In this document: piece by piece, positions 42,762 to 52,316 of the stretch
How the letters are laid out: each line of letters begins with the position of its first letter
Position numbering within the stretch: position 1 is the stretch's first letter
Notes under the pieces: generated by a model
Told to the model about the DNA's origin: nothing
The model's input: the letters and a program-made list of their open reading frames with translations, nothing else
The model's database searches: none
Made by a program: the position numbers and the translations under genes
NCBI GenBank assembly: GCA_963812415.1
Contig: CAWEVH010000034.1
Coordinates: forward strand, 1-64,000
Source: JACVRW01 sp963812415
Lineage (GTDB): Bacteria > Actinomycetota > Thermoleophilia > Solirubrobacterales > Thermoleophilaceae
Direction: 5' to 3'
DNA: 64,000 nucleotides

Positions 42762-42920
42762 TCACGCGTCCGGCCCCAGCCGCTCGGGTGTGAGCAGGGC
42801 GAACAGCCCGGAGACGATCGCGGCGAGCAGCAGCGCCACGCCGGCGATGATCGTGAGCGTGTGATCGAAGAAGAAGAGCGTGACGCTGCCCACGCCGAAC
42901 AGGATGAGCGTGCGGGTCAC
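42762..42920 (-). CDS. Small membrane protein following cydB
   Basis: A 52-residue frame with two hydrophobic segments (LILFGVGSVTLFFF and IIAGVALLLAAIVSGLFALL). The GTG at 42920 overlaps the cydB stop as GTGA, so it is translated with cytochrome bd. Small subunits such as CydX are known in other bacteria, always next to cydB; this protein has no clear sequence likeness to them, so the link is by position and size only. Confidence 0.7.
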   Translation of the reverse strand: MTRTLILFGVGSVTLFFFDHTLTIIAGVALLLAAIVSGLFALLTPERLGPDA

Positions 42921-43918
42921 GCGTTCGACCCCTTGTCGAGCTGCCCGCGCAGGGTGAGCCTGAACAGCCAGACGAGGGCGGGCACCAGGATCAGCATGCC
43001 GGCCGCTGTGCAGCCCAGCAGGGCCGCCAGCGTGGCGTCGGGCGCGGCCGCCTCGGCCACGGTCAGCTCCGGCGGCAGGATGTACGGCTCCTGGGCGAGC
43101 GCCCAGGCGGCCACGATCGCGCCCACCGCGGCGGCGACCGTGTAGCGCGCGGGCTCGAAGCGCGAGCGCCACTCGAGCCACAGCGTCAGCAGCCCGAACA
43201 CGCCCGAGCCGATCACGCACGCGAGGGCGGCGCCCGAGGTGAGCCCGTCCCACAGGTCCGGCGCGTCGGAGCTCACCACCGCGAGCCCGGCGAGCGCCAG
43301 CGCGCCGGCCACGATTCCCGAGCCGAGCGCGCGGGCCCGGAACGCGCGCACCAACTCCTCCTCGCCGGCGCGCCGCGCGTCGGCCCCGAGGAAGACCGCC
43401 GCCGCGTGGGCGCCCGACGCGATCGCGATCAGTCCGACGAGGATGCTGGTCTCGCCCGTCCAGCTCGTAAGCTCGTCGCCGGCGGCGTTGCCGACCGGCA
43501 CCCGACCCGAGGCGATCCCGCCGACGACGGTGCCGAGGAAGAACGGCACCAGCAGCGATGACAGAGCGAACACCGCCCCGAGGCTGCGGCGCTCGGCCAT
43601 GTTCGCCGCCTCGCCGCGCAGGGCGAACGCGGCGCCCCGCATGATGATCCCGACGGCCGCGAGGAAGAGCGGGATCGCGAGCGTCGACATGATCGAGCCG
43701 AATGCCTCAGGGAAGGCGGTCCACAACACCACCAACACGAAGATGAGCCACACGTGGTTGGCCTCCCAGACCGGGCTCATCGAGCGCTTGATCCGGTCGC
43801 GCAGACCCTCGTCCCGCGCCGTCAGATCCCAGACGCCCGCCCCGAAGTCCGCGCCGCCCAGCACCACGTAGGCACTCAGCCCGAGCGCGAGCAGGGCGGC
43901 ACTGAGGTCGGCGAGCAT
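42917..43918 (-). CDS. cydB: Cytochrome bd oxidase subunit II
   Basis: Second membrane subunit of the bd quinol oxidase. The 333-residue sequence begins LGLSAYVVLGGADFGAGVWD, the family signature, and has SPVWEANHVWLIFVLVVLW next, with the FPEAFGSIMSTLAIPLF region. About nine helices. The start at 43918 overlaps the cydA stop as TGATG. An ABC pair cydCD is not present in the window. Confidence 0.94.
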   Translation of the reverse strand: MLADLSAALLALGLSAYVVLGGADFGAGVWDLTARDEGLRDRIKRSMSPVWEANHVWLIFVLVVLWTAFPEAFGSIMSTLAIPLFLAAVGIIMRGAAFALRGEAANMAERRSLGAVFALSSLLVPFFLGTVVGGIASGRVPVGNAAGDELTSWTGETSILVGLIAIASGAHAAAVFLGADARRAGEEELVRAFRARALGSGIVAGALALAGLAVVSSDAPDLWDGLTSGAALACVIGSGVFGLLTLWLEWRSRFEPARYTVAAAVGAIVAAWALAQEPYILPPELTVAEAAAPDATLAALLGCTAAGMLILVPALVWLFRLTLRGQLDKGSNA

Positions 43919-45252
43919 CAGGCCTCCATCGGCTTGCGCGCCAGCCGCCGCAGCATCACGCCGGCGATCGCCGCCAGGCTGAGGTAGACGATCACGAGCG
44001 TGGCGTAGCCGATCGGTATCCCGCCCGCGCCGGTCACGGCGTCCTCGGTGCGCATCACCTCGTAGACGACCCAGGGCTGGCGTCCCACCTCGGTCGTGAT
44101 CCAGCCGGAGATGAGTGCCACGACCGACAGCGGGCCGACCACCACGAGCGCTCGCATGAACCAGACCGACTCCGGCAGCCGGCGCTTGCGCCACCAGTTC
44201 CACAGGAAGAAGGCGCCGACCGCCGCCATGAACGTGCCGATGAAGACCATCGCCTGGAACGCCAGCCGCACGATGTTGATGCCCGTGTCGGTGGGGATGC
44301 CGTTCGGCCCCGCGGCGTCGAGCCCCTGCACGGTGGCGTTCGGCTCGTGGAAGGCGAGCAGCGAAAGCAGCTTGGGGAACTTGATGCCGTACTTCACCTC
44401 GCCGTCCTCGTAGATGCCGAGGATGTGGAGCGGCGCCCCGCTCTCCGTCTTCGGCAGCCCCTCGAACACGGCGAGCTTGGTCGGCTGGTTCACGGCGACC
44501 GTGCGCGCCGCCCAGTCCCCCACCAGCAGCTGCGCCGGCGCGGTGAGCGAGGCGAAGGTGAGCGCCACCACGAGACCGATCCGATGGCGGCGCTCGCGGT
44601 TGCCGCGCAGCCAGCCGGCGGCATAGACGGAGGCGACGAGGAAGCCCGCCACGATCGTCCCCGCCAGGTACATGTGGACGAGCTCGTGCCAGAAGTTGTC
44701 GTTGAAGAGAGCGGTGAACGGCTGGACGTCGACCACCTCGCCGTTCTCGATCCGAAAGCCCTCCGGCTTGTTCATCCAGCCGTTCACGGAGATCACCGTG
44801 AGCGAGCCAGTGATACCGGTGATCACGATCGGGATCCCGCATGCGATGTGCACCTTCGGCGGCAGGCGCTCCCAGCCGTACACGTAGATCGCGATGAAGA
44901 TCGCCTCGAGGAAGAACGAGAACCCCTCGAGGGCGAAGGCCACGCCGAACACGTCGCCGAAGGTGGCCATGAACTCCGGCCACAGGAGGCCGAGCTCGAA
45001 CGACAGGATCGTGCCGGTCACGACCCCGATCGCGAACAGGATCACCATCGCCTTCGACCAGCGCTTGGCGAGCGCCTTGTAGAGCGGGTCGCCCGTGCGC
45101 AGCCAGAGCCCTTCGAGGAAGATGACCATCGCGGGGAACGCGATCCCGAAGCAGACGAGCGGGATGTGGAACATGAACGAGAGCGCCTGCATCTGGCGCG
45201 CCTCGAGCAGGTACTGCTGCTCCGCACCCCCACCGAGCACGCCGTCGATCAC
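43918..45252 (-). CDS. cydA: Cytochrome bd oxidase subunit I
   Basis: Heme-bearing subunit of the cytochrome bd quinol oxidase, which reduces oxygen at high affinity without pumping protons. The 444-residue protein shows RQMQALSFMFHIPLVCFG (heme b595 ligand region), FALEGFSFFLEAIFIAIYVYGW, NGWMNKPEGF, WHELVHMYLAGT (heme b558 His) and GRQPWVVYEVMRTEDAV, the quinol-loop end. The Q-loop is short. It comes first in cydAB plus a small ORF, and overlaps the antiporter gene upstream by four bases. Confidence 0.95.
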   Translation of the reverse strand: MIDGVLGGGAEQQYLLEARQMQALSFMFHIPLVCFGIAFPAMVIFLEGLWLRTGDPLYKALAKRWSKAMVILFAIGVVTGTILSFELGLLWPEFMATFGDVFGVAFALEGFSFFLEAIFIAIYVYGWERLPPKVHIACGIPIVITGITGSLTVISVNGWMNKPEGFRIENGEVVDVQPFTALFNDNFWHELVHMYLAGTIVAGFLVASVYAAGWLRGNRERRHRIGLVVALTFASLTAPAQLLVGDWAARTVAVNQPTKLAVFEGLPKTESGAPLHILGIYEDGEVKYGIKFPKLLSLLAFHEPNATVQGLDAAGPNGIPTDTGINIVRLAFQAMVFIGTFMAAVGAFFLWNWWRKRRLPESVWFMRALVVVGPLSVVALISGWITTEVGRQPWVVYEVMRTEDAVTGAGGIPIGYATLVIVYLSLAAIAGVMLRRLARKPMEA

Positions 45253-46440
45253 GCCGGCCTCAGCATTCGCACGGCAATCGCGGGGAACACGAGGACCGAC
45301 ACCACACCGCCGGCCACCAGGCCGGCCGCCTCGACCTCTTCGAGCTTGCCGAGCTCGACGCCGATCTGGCTGGCCGCCACGATGAACGACAGCGACGTGG
45401 CCTGAAGCAGGCCGGTGGCCACCGCCTCGCGCCGCGTCACGAAGCGGGAGTACAGCAGCGCGGGCGCGCCCCGCACAACCAGGAGCGCCAGCACCGTGAG
45501 CGGCACGAGCACGGCCGCGTCGAAGGTGGAGAACAGCTCACCCAGCTCGAGCTGCACGCCGCTCACCACGAAGAAGATGGGGATGAACACGCCGAAGCCG
45601 ATCCCCTCGAGCTTCTCCTGTAGTCCGCTCTCGCGCACGGCCTCCTCACGGTCGAGAAAGCTCAGCATTGCACCTGCGAGGAAGGCGCCGAGCACGACCT
45701 CGAGCCCGAACTCCTGTGCCATCAGCACGAGACTGGCCACGAGCAGGAACGCGATCCGCACGCCGATCTGCGCGCTGGTGCGCTGCATGCGCTTGACCGC
45801 GGCCACGAGCGGCCCCGACATTCGCGCGCCGGCCAGCAGCATCCCGACCGCCGCCACCACGCCGCCGAACAGCAGCAGCAGCACGATCGTCGACTCCGGG
45901 CTCGAGCTCTGGTGGGAGAAGAAGATCGAGAGCAGGATCACCGTGCCGAAGTCGGCGATCGACGCGCACGCGATCACGAGCTGCCCCAACGAGCTGCGAG
46001 AAGCGCCCGCGTCCTTCAGCACGGCCACCACGATTCCGAACGAGGTGGCCGCGAGGATGATGGCCACGAGCACGGGTGATCCCACGAGCCCGGCCGCTTC
46101 GAGGCCGAGCCCCGCGCCGAGACGCGAGCGCGAGCGAGAGCGCGAACGCCCACAGGAGCAGCGACAGGTGGCGCTCCTGCTCGGCCCGGAAGGCGATCTC
46201 GAGCCCGGCCAGGAAGAACAGGAACACGAGCCCGAGCTGGGCGAAGACCTCGAGCGGCGCGGTGATCTCCACGATGTCGAGCACCTGCGGGCCGATCAGC
46301 ACGCCCGCGCAGATCTCCGTCACGACCGGCGGGATGCTCGGGAGCGGCAGCAGGTCGACGATCAGCGGCGCGGCGGTGGCCGCGGCGAGGGCGATGGCGA
46401 GGTCCGTGAAGTCGAGGCCGGAGACGCCGGGAGTCTGGAT
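45249..46440 (-). CDS. CPA2-type cation:proton antiporter, frameshifted
   Basis: Membrane antiporter of about 395 residues. The N-terminal helices read LAIALAAATAAPLIVDLLPL, then IPPVVTEICAGVLIGPQVL and FAQLGLVFLFFLAGLEIAF, the standard CPA2/KefB start. The frame breaks near 46115-46125; the rest reads LVAIILAATSFGIVVAVLKD, GLEVVLGAFLAGAMLSFLDR and IPIFFVVSGVQLELGE in another frame. The start is not clear: no ATG, GTG or TTG is found before the first helix in frame, so the 46440 limit is approximate. There is no regulatory RCK domain. It overlaps cydA by four bases. Confidence 0.78.
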
Positions 46441-46455
46441 TACTAGGCTGGTCGC

Positions 46456-47090
46456 GTGGGCCAGCTCTGGGACGACATCACGCGGGCCTACGACGAGCGC
46501 ATCCAGGTTCCGGGCAAGGAGATCCACTTCCTGATCCTGCTCGCGTTCCTGTGCTCCTTCGGCTTCATCCGCGGCAGCGCCCACATGATCCGCGCGCAGG
46601 TGTCGTGGTGGCCGGGCAACGTCGAGACCAAGAGCGGGATGCACATCCACCATCTGGTCTGGGGGATCCTGCTGCTGATCACGATGGGCTATACCGGGCT
46701 CGCCTTCGACCTCGGCGACCCCTGGCTCGAGTTCGTGGCGATCGCGTTCGGCATCGGCTTGGGGCTCACGCTCGACGAGTTCGCGCTCTGGCTCAACCTC
46801 GAGGACGTCTACTGGCAGGAGCAGGGCAGGGAGTCGATCGACGCGGTGGTGATCGCGGCCGCGCTGCTCGTGGTCACCCTGGTGGGGCTGCCGTTCTGGG
46901 TCGACGTTTGGCGCGCGCTGCTCGAGCTCGCCGGAATCGACCGCGACGCGATCTGGCTCCCGACGCTGCTCCATGTCGCCGCGGTCCCGCTCGCGGCGGT
47001 GACGTACATGAAGGGGCGCACGCTCGTGGCGATCGTCGGCCTGTTCGTGCCGCTGGTCGCGCTGGTCGGGCGCGCTGCTTCCCGGCTAGC
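46456..47090 (+). CDS. Multi-pass membrane protein, 3' end unclear
   Basis: Starts at GTG 46456 as MGQLWDDITRAYDERI. It has at least five helices: IHFLILLAFLCSFGFIRG, MHIHHLVWGILLLITMGYTG, FVAIAFGIGLGLTLDEFALW, VVIAAALLVVTLVGLPFWV and LVAIVGLFVPLVALVG. The GMHIHHLVWG and DEFALWLNLEDVYW stretches recur in actinobacterial proteins of unknown function. The frame has no stop before 48072, but from 47086 it lies opposite the histidine phosphatase and the residues become basic noise. A frame break close to 47080 is likely, so the end given here is approximate. Confidence 0.7.
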
Positions 47091-47676
47091 GAGGGATCGC
47101 GCTGGGAACGGCGGCGACGGGCGCATTCCAGCGCGTGATCACCGCCGTCTCGCGCTCGAAGCCGAGCACGGAGAGCGTGGCGGTCGAGAGCGCGAACAGC
47201 GCCCCGTCCTGCGGGGGCAGCCCGAGCCAGCGGGCGCTGAGCACCCGCAGCAGGTGGCCGTGCGCGAACAGCGCCACGGTCCCCTCCCCCGCCTTCAGCC
47301 GCTCGACGAGCGGGTCGACCCGGGCGCCCACGTCCGCGGCCGACTCGCCGCCCGGGCAGCCGTCCCGCCACAGGAACCAGTCGGGACGGCCCTTGCGGAT
47401 CTCGGCGGTCGTGATCCCCTCGTAGTCGCCGTAGTCCCACTCGAGCAGCTCCTCGTCGGTCTCGGCGCGGTCGCCGAGGCCGGCGAGGCGGCAGGTCTCC
47501 AGCGCCCGCCCGAGCGGGCTCGAGAGCACCCGATCGAAGCTCCAGTCGCCGAGCGCGCCGCGCAGGATGGCCGCCTGTTCGCGGCCCGCCTCCGTGAGCG
47601 GGATGTCGGTCCGCCCGGTGTGCCGCAGGTCCCTGCTCCATTCGGTCTCGCCGTGGCGGACGAGGACGATCTCCAT
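47086..47676 (-). CDS. Histidine phosphatase family protein
   Basis: Phosphoglycerate-mutase-like phosphatase of 196 residues. MEIVLVRHGETEWSRDLRHT carries the phospho-histidine RHG motif; EWDYGDYEGIT gives the acid, and ALFAHGHLLRVLSARW the second histidine. Substrates range from sugar phosphates to mycothiol- or alpha-ribazole-like compounds; the last would fit with cobalamin use but is only a guess. ATG at 47676 is the true start; a longer frame upstream is not coding. Confidence 0.92.
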   Translation of the reverse strand: MEIVLVRHGETEWSRDLRHTGRTDIPLTEAGREQAAILRGALGDWSFDRVLSSPLGRALETCRLAGLGDRAETDEELLEWDYGDYEGITTAEIRKGRPDWFLWRDGCPGGESAADVGARVDPLVERLKAGEGTVALFAHGHLLRVLSARWLGLPPQDGALFALSTATLSVLGFERETAVITRWNAPVAAVPSAIPR

Positions 47677-47841
47677 CGGCGCAGCATCGCATCCGTGCAG
47701 GCGTCCACGCACCCTCCCGGAACTCAAGCAATTGTGGGCGTCCGCCGATTGGGCCCCACGAGCTCCTGCGATCGCGTTTGGAGCGACAGGCCGCTGGGCA
47801 GGTTGCACCTGCCGACACCCGCCAAGGAGGTCCCGCCGAAA

Positions 47842-48264
47842 ATGCCCGTGACGAAGCCGCTTACCCGCCTCGTCCTCATGGCCGCCGTCGCCGCCCTCTG
47901 CCTCGCATTCGCGCCTGCGGCGCTGGCCGGCAAGGGCCGCAAGCCGCCGGCCGGGTCCAGCAGCATCAGCCTCGTGTGTGTTGAACTCGAGCGACGGCTT
48001 GGCCCACTACGGGCGGTTTGGTCACGTTCAACGTCTCGACCACGCAGACGAGCGAGCCCTGGGTCAACCTGAGGTGCTATCAGAGCGGGGTCGCTGGTGG
48101 CCGAGGGCTGCAACGGGCTACTTCGACCGCTCCATCGACGACGGCAGGAACTTCGGGCTTGTACTCGCCGCATGTGGACCGGCGGAGCCGCCGACTGCAC
48201 GGCGTACCTCACGACCCCCCAACGGGCGCAGCTCGCCTCCACGAGCTTCCACGTCTACCCCTAG
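47842..48264 (+). pseudogene. Small secreted protein, copy 1 of a tandem pair, frameshifted
   Basis: AAGGAGGT precedes ATG at 47842. The signal peptide LVLMAAVAALCLAFAPAALA is clear. Then short pieces in different frames read VTFNVSTTQTSEPWVNLRCY, EGCNGYFDRSIDDGRNFGLY, GGAADCTAYLTTPQRAQLA and STSFHVYP before the TAG at 48262-48264. The second copy at 48418-48880 has the same order of motifs. Function unknown; a compact beta-domain of about 100 residues with conserved cysteines (LRCY, ADCTA) is likely. Confidence 0.72.
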
Positions 48265-48417
48265 CAGGGGCCTCGATACCGGGATTGCCTGGAGGGCGGC
48301 CGGTGGCCGCCCTCTCGCGTCTCGACGGCTCCGACCGCCCGATGGACGTCCATTGGACCGGGCTGGTGCGCTTCTCCAGGGACAGTCGGCCGCTGCCGAT
48401 TCCAACCTGCACTGTCC

Positions 48418-48880
48418 ATGCAGGTCGAACAGATGGGAGAGGTTGTGACCCTGAGAGCAACCGCGTTCATCGCATCGCTTATCGGCGTACTCGCCTTTAG
48501 CGCTCCTGCCCTCGCGGGCAACTCCAACAAGGGTGGTGGATCGAGCAGTTCGTCGTCGATCAGCCTCAAGGTGGTGGGAGCGGAAACCTCGCGCGACGTC
48601 CGCCGCCGTCAGTGCCACGCTACGGCGACTAGGTGACATTCGACGTCTATACGCTCGAGACCGAGCGTCCGTTCGTGAATCTCAAGTGCTACCAGGACGG
48701 CGCGCTGGTCGCGGAAGGCTGGGATGGCTTCTTCGACGGCGCACTCGGTGACCGGCTCTTCGGGCTCTACTCGCCGAGCTGGACCGGCGGAGCCGCCGAC
48801 TGCACCGCCTGGCTTGACAGAGTACGTGAACGGCCGCTGGCGGCAGCTCGCGTCGACGAGCTTCCACGTCGACGCCGTAG
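48418..48880 (+). pseudogene. Small secreted protein, copy 2 of a tandem pair, frameshifted
   Basis: The signal peptide is TAFIASLIGVLAFSAPALAG, followed by a serine run. After a frame change near 48605 it reads VTFDVYTLETERPFVNLKCY, EGWDGFFDGALGDRLFGLYS and GGAADCTAWL, then, after another change, WRQLASTSFHVDAV near 48880. It is the paralog of the gene 150 bases upstream. A strong hairpin terminator follows. The start may be ATG 48418 or GTG 48445. Confidence 0.68.
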
Positions 48881-48893
48881 AAAAGCAGAAAGA

Positions 48894-48923
48894 GAGAGGC
48901 CCCCGACAGGGCGGGGGCCTCTC
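48894..48923. terminator. Hairpin terminator between convergent genes
   Basis: An 11-base stem GAGAGGCCCCC/GGGGGCCTCTC with an eight-base loop. The T-run is short (CGCTTTA) on the plus side and A-rich (GAAAAGCAGAAA) on the other, so it could stop transcripts of both the tandem secreted genes and the convergent long surface gene. Confidence 0.8.
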
Positions 48924-48950
48924 CGCTTTACCGGGTCGTGAGTACCGACC

Positions 48951-51183
48951 TTACGGGAAGTCGATACCCGGCCCGTTGTCGTTCGTGTAGTTGATGGTGA
49001 AGTTCTCGGAGTCGCAGTGTGCTCCGGAGCCCCTGTGGGCCGTGTCGGCCGCAGCGGGCGCGTACGTCACCCTCCACGAGTGCACTCCGCCGTGCTCGTG
49101 AACGCGGCGATCGGTCGTAGAGCCGTCATGATCGTGGCATCGCCGTCAGCGTGCGTGTTGTTCGTGCTCACCTCCGCCGACGGGCCGCCGCCCGCGCACC
49201 GGCGACCGTCTCCGAGTACAGCGGCGGTGCCAGTGCAGGTGGCGTTCGTGAACAGCTCGAACAGCACGTTGCCGCCCGCCGGCGAGGTTCCCTGACGTCG
49301 CGGACGACGACGTCGCCGTGTCGTTCGGGTACACAGCTCTGCTTCGTCGATGATGGCCGTCGGGATCTGCTGGACGGTCACCATCTCGGCGTCCGGTCGG
49401 GTCCGCGCACGCCGTTGCCGCGATGCCGAGGGTGTTCGGGGGGTCGCCGCTGTAGCGACGCGACGCACGTGTACGGGCCCGGCGCATCCGGCGTGAACTG
49501 ACCGGCTCGTAGCGCCGGCGCCGCCGTAGGTTGCGTCGTCGCCGCTCACGGTGAGCGTGATCGGCCCGTGGGCGACCGTCGAGCAGCTGTCCGGACCGAA
49601 GAGCGGTGACCGTGATCGTGCCGCCGCGCTCCGGCGCCAGCGTGGCCGGGTTGATCGACGCCGTCGCGGGCCGGTCCCGTTGGTGCCCGCCTGGTGGGCC
49701 GTGCCGCTCAGCGCGACCGTGTCGGTGATGGGCTGCCCGAAGTCGACCGGCGCCGGCCGCGTCGCCGTCGTCACCAGCGTCGGCTGCATCGGATTGACCA
49801 GGAAGCACTCGCCTGGCGCTGCTGTCCTCGAGTCCCGCGGCACTCCGGCATCCTCGTCGCCCGAGAAGGTGGCACGCCAGCAGTAACGGCCCGCCGACGT
49901 GAGGACCGTCGCGGTCGGCTGACGTGAACGTGCCGTCGGCCGGTGATGTGCATCGCGGATCCGATCAGCGACACCGCCGCTGTCGCACAGACGCCGTGCG
50001 GAGTTCAGCGTCGCTCGGCCCGCAGAGGAAGAACGTGAGCGTCGCCGTCGAACGCATCGGCTCCGGTGACGTCGATGACCGCGCTGTCCCTGACCGCGAA
50101 CGCCGCGTCGGCCGGATCGCCCGGATGATCAGCCCGCGTGCCGATGGGCCGGGGCTGCGGCGTGGTCACGGTGGTCGTACGAATCGGAGGTGCACCGAGC
50201 TGTGCCGCGCGAGAAGTCGAAGAGCGTCGCGGTCAGCGACGTCGACGAGCGGGTGTTGGCCAGGAACATGTTGAAGCACTTGCCGCCGAGATTCGCTGTC
50301 CGTGAGGTTGAGGCCGCCCTCGAAGAACTCCGAGACGCGCAGGCTGTGTGCCGACGCCGTCCTGCTTGTTGGATGTCTGCCACGGCGTCGTGATCGTGCC
50401 GGTGTTGACCCTGCGCGCAGACCGTGTCGTCGCTGGCCTGGTCGTGGTGCAGTCGACGCCCTGCGGCGACTGGAGTCCGGGTATCAGGGATCCCGCCGGC
50501 GCCGCCATCCCAGCGGTAGACCTGGATCGTGCTGACGCTGCCGCCGCGCGGTGAACTCGGAGACGACCAGCAGGTCGCCGTCGACGTGGTCGCCGGTGAA
50601 GGTCGTGGCTGCCGCCCGGCGACGTCGCAGCTCACGTTCTCGTCCTGGAGGAACCAGAAGCCCGACGTTGGCGGTTCCGTTGTTCGCGTTCCGCTCGAGG
50701 CGCGAAGTACAGGATCTCGTCGCCGCTGCCGGGTCCGTCGTACGACGCCGCGTACGCGTTCATGATGTCGTTCTTGCTGTAGCACGTTGTTGTCGACGGT
50801 TGCACTGCCAGCCCAGGCGTGATCGGTCAGCGTGTCCTTGCTGCCCGTCGCGAACGTCGTGTTGTCGGACGTGTTGAACGAGCCGTTCGCGTTCGTGACG
50901 AAGTCACGATCGAAGCCCGACGCGGTCGAAGTCCGCGGGCAGCGCCAGTCTCGCTGCCCGCTGGCGTCGAAGAAGTCTGTCCCAGTCGATGCTCCTGCGT
51001 GGTCCCGCCGACGGTGGTGGTGGTGGCTGCGTGTCGACGTCGCCGTCGAGCTGGAACATCAAGATCGTGGACGGCCAGCGCGTTGGTGATCGCAAAGACC
51101 CCCAGCACGGCGACCGCTGCCACAACTGCAACCGAGAGTCGGCGTCGCCGCCGTTTACCTCGTCCGAGAATCCGGTCACTCAT
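48951..51183 (-). pseudogene. Long secreted surface protein, many frameshifts
   Basis: ATG at 51183 gives an arginine-rich start and an export segment RRLSVAVVAAVAVLGVFAIT. Recognisable pieces then follow in all three frames: FNTSDNTTFATGSKDTLTDH, FWFLQDENVSCDVAG, STIQVYRWDGGAGGIP, GKCFNMFLANTRSSTSLTAT, and at the end NFTINYTNDNGPGIDFP with TAA at 48951-48953. In intact relatives such pieces belong to a large secreted protein with an N-terminal conserved domain and Ig/prealbumin-like repeats. Breaks come about every 50-150 bases, far above the rate in neighbouring genes. Confidence 0.7.
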
Positions 51184-51370
51184 CGACTACTCCTCCGTGA
51201 CGGGAGCCATTGCTCCCTTTGGCCGGTCGCCCGCGCGGTAGACCAGCCCGCGACAGGCCGTGTGAAATCGACGCTAGTTGCGCATGGAGGCGGGCGGAAG
51301 GTGACATTTCTCCCCAACCCAAAGAGATCTCCCCCTCCCCACTCGGGTCAGGCGAGATCCCCAGCTCGGG

Positions 51371-52132
51371 CTACTGAACCGCTTCTACGAGCCGCTGGCG
51401 CGCGTGCTGCGCGATCCCGACCGCCTCCGCCCGTGAGTGCGCATTCAGCTTTCGCAGGATGTGGGTCACGTGGCTGTGGACGGTGTCCGGCGAGAGAACG
51501 AGAGCTCGCGCGATCTCCCCGGTCGATGCCCCCGCTTTCATCAGATCAAGGACCTCCCACTCGCGCGTCGTCAAGGGGCTCTTGATCGGGCGCATTCCCA
51601 ACATGGAGGTGGAGCACGACCTCAGGCGCTCGACCACGCGACTGGTCATTACGCGCGAGATCGCGGCTTCGCCCGCCGCCACGCGCACAACCGCTTGCGC
51701 CAGCGAGGCGAGCTCGGTATCCCTCGAGAGATAGCCGGCGGCCCCCTTCTCCAGCGCCAGCAGGCCGGCCTCGTCCTCGCCTGACGCCGCCAGCACGACC
51801 ACTTGAACTCCTGGCGAGGCCCGAACCACTGCCTCGAGCGCAGCCATGGCGCCGTCCGGGGGCAGCCCCGCGTCCATCACGACCACGTCGGGCCGGCAGC
51901 GCTGAACGAGGTTGATGGCCTGAGGGGCGTCGGCGGCCTGGCCGACGACGACCACTCCGGCCTGCGCGAGCGCCCCGCGTAGCGCGTTCCGGGCCAGGGC
52001 GTCGGGGTCGGCGATGAGCGCCCGCGGGGCGAGGGAATCGCTGTCCGGGCGCCTCGGCCCGTGTTGTTCCGGAGTCCTCGTTGAGCTTTCGGCGGTCTTG
52101 GCACTGGACATGCCGGACCGGCCTCCATCCAT
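51371..52132 (-). CDS. NarL/LuxR-type response regulator
   Basis: Two-domain response regulator of 253 residues (or 246 from ATG 52111). The receiver has RALIADPDALARNALRGAL, the phospho-acceptor Asp in PDVVVMDAGLPPDG, and GAAGYLSRDTELASLAQAV in place of the usual Lys motif (a SR for the K position region), so phosphorylation may be unusual. The C-terminal LuxR domain is LTTREWEVLDLMKAGASTGE and DTVHSHVTHILRKLNAHSR. No sensor kinase gene is adjacent. Confidence 0.9.
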   Translation of the reverse strand: MDGGRSGMSSAKTAESSTRTPEQHGPRRPDSDSLAPRALIADPDALARNALRGALAQAGVVVVGQAADAPQAINLVQRCRPDVVVMDAGLPPDGAMAALEAVVRASPGVQVVVLAASGEDEAGLLALEKGAAGYLSRDTELASLAQAVVRVAAGEAAISRVMTSRVVERLRSCSTSMLGMRPIKSPLTTREWEVLDLMKAGASTGEIARALVLSPDTVHSHVTHILRKLNAHSRAEAVGIAQHARQRLVEAVQ

Positions 52133-52316
52133 GAACGGAACCCGCGGTGTGGGCCATCACCGACGCGTTCCCGGACTGACGGTCCCATTCTATGCCGGAG
52201 ATGCAGAATCTGCGCAACCCGCCGCCAATTCCCCCGGACTACGACCTCCCGGAATGCGGGCGGACGACCTCGCGCTGGAATAGCGGCGGAACCGAGGACA
52301 GAACTTGTGCGCTCGC

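Noticed and set aside
43919..44983. Extended upstream start for cydB
   Set aside because: The extra residues are the out-of-frame shadow of cydA; ATG at 43918 gives the standard CydB start.
47091..48072. Continuation of the membrane protein frame from 46456
   Set aside because: It lies opposite the well-supported histidine phosphatase and then crosses into the start of a secreted-protein gene; residues become basic noise.
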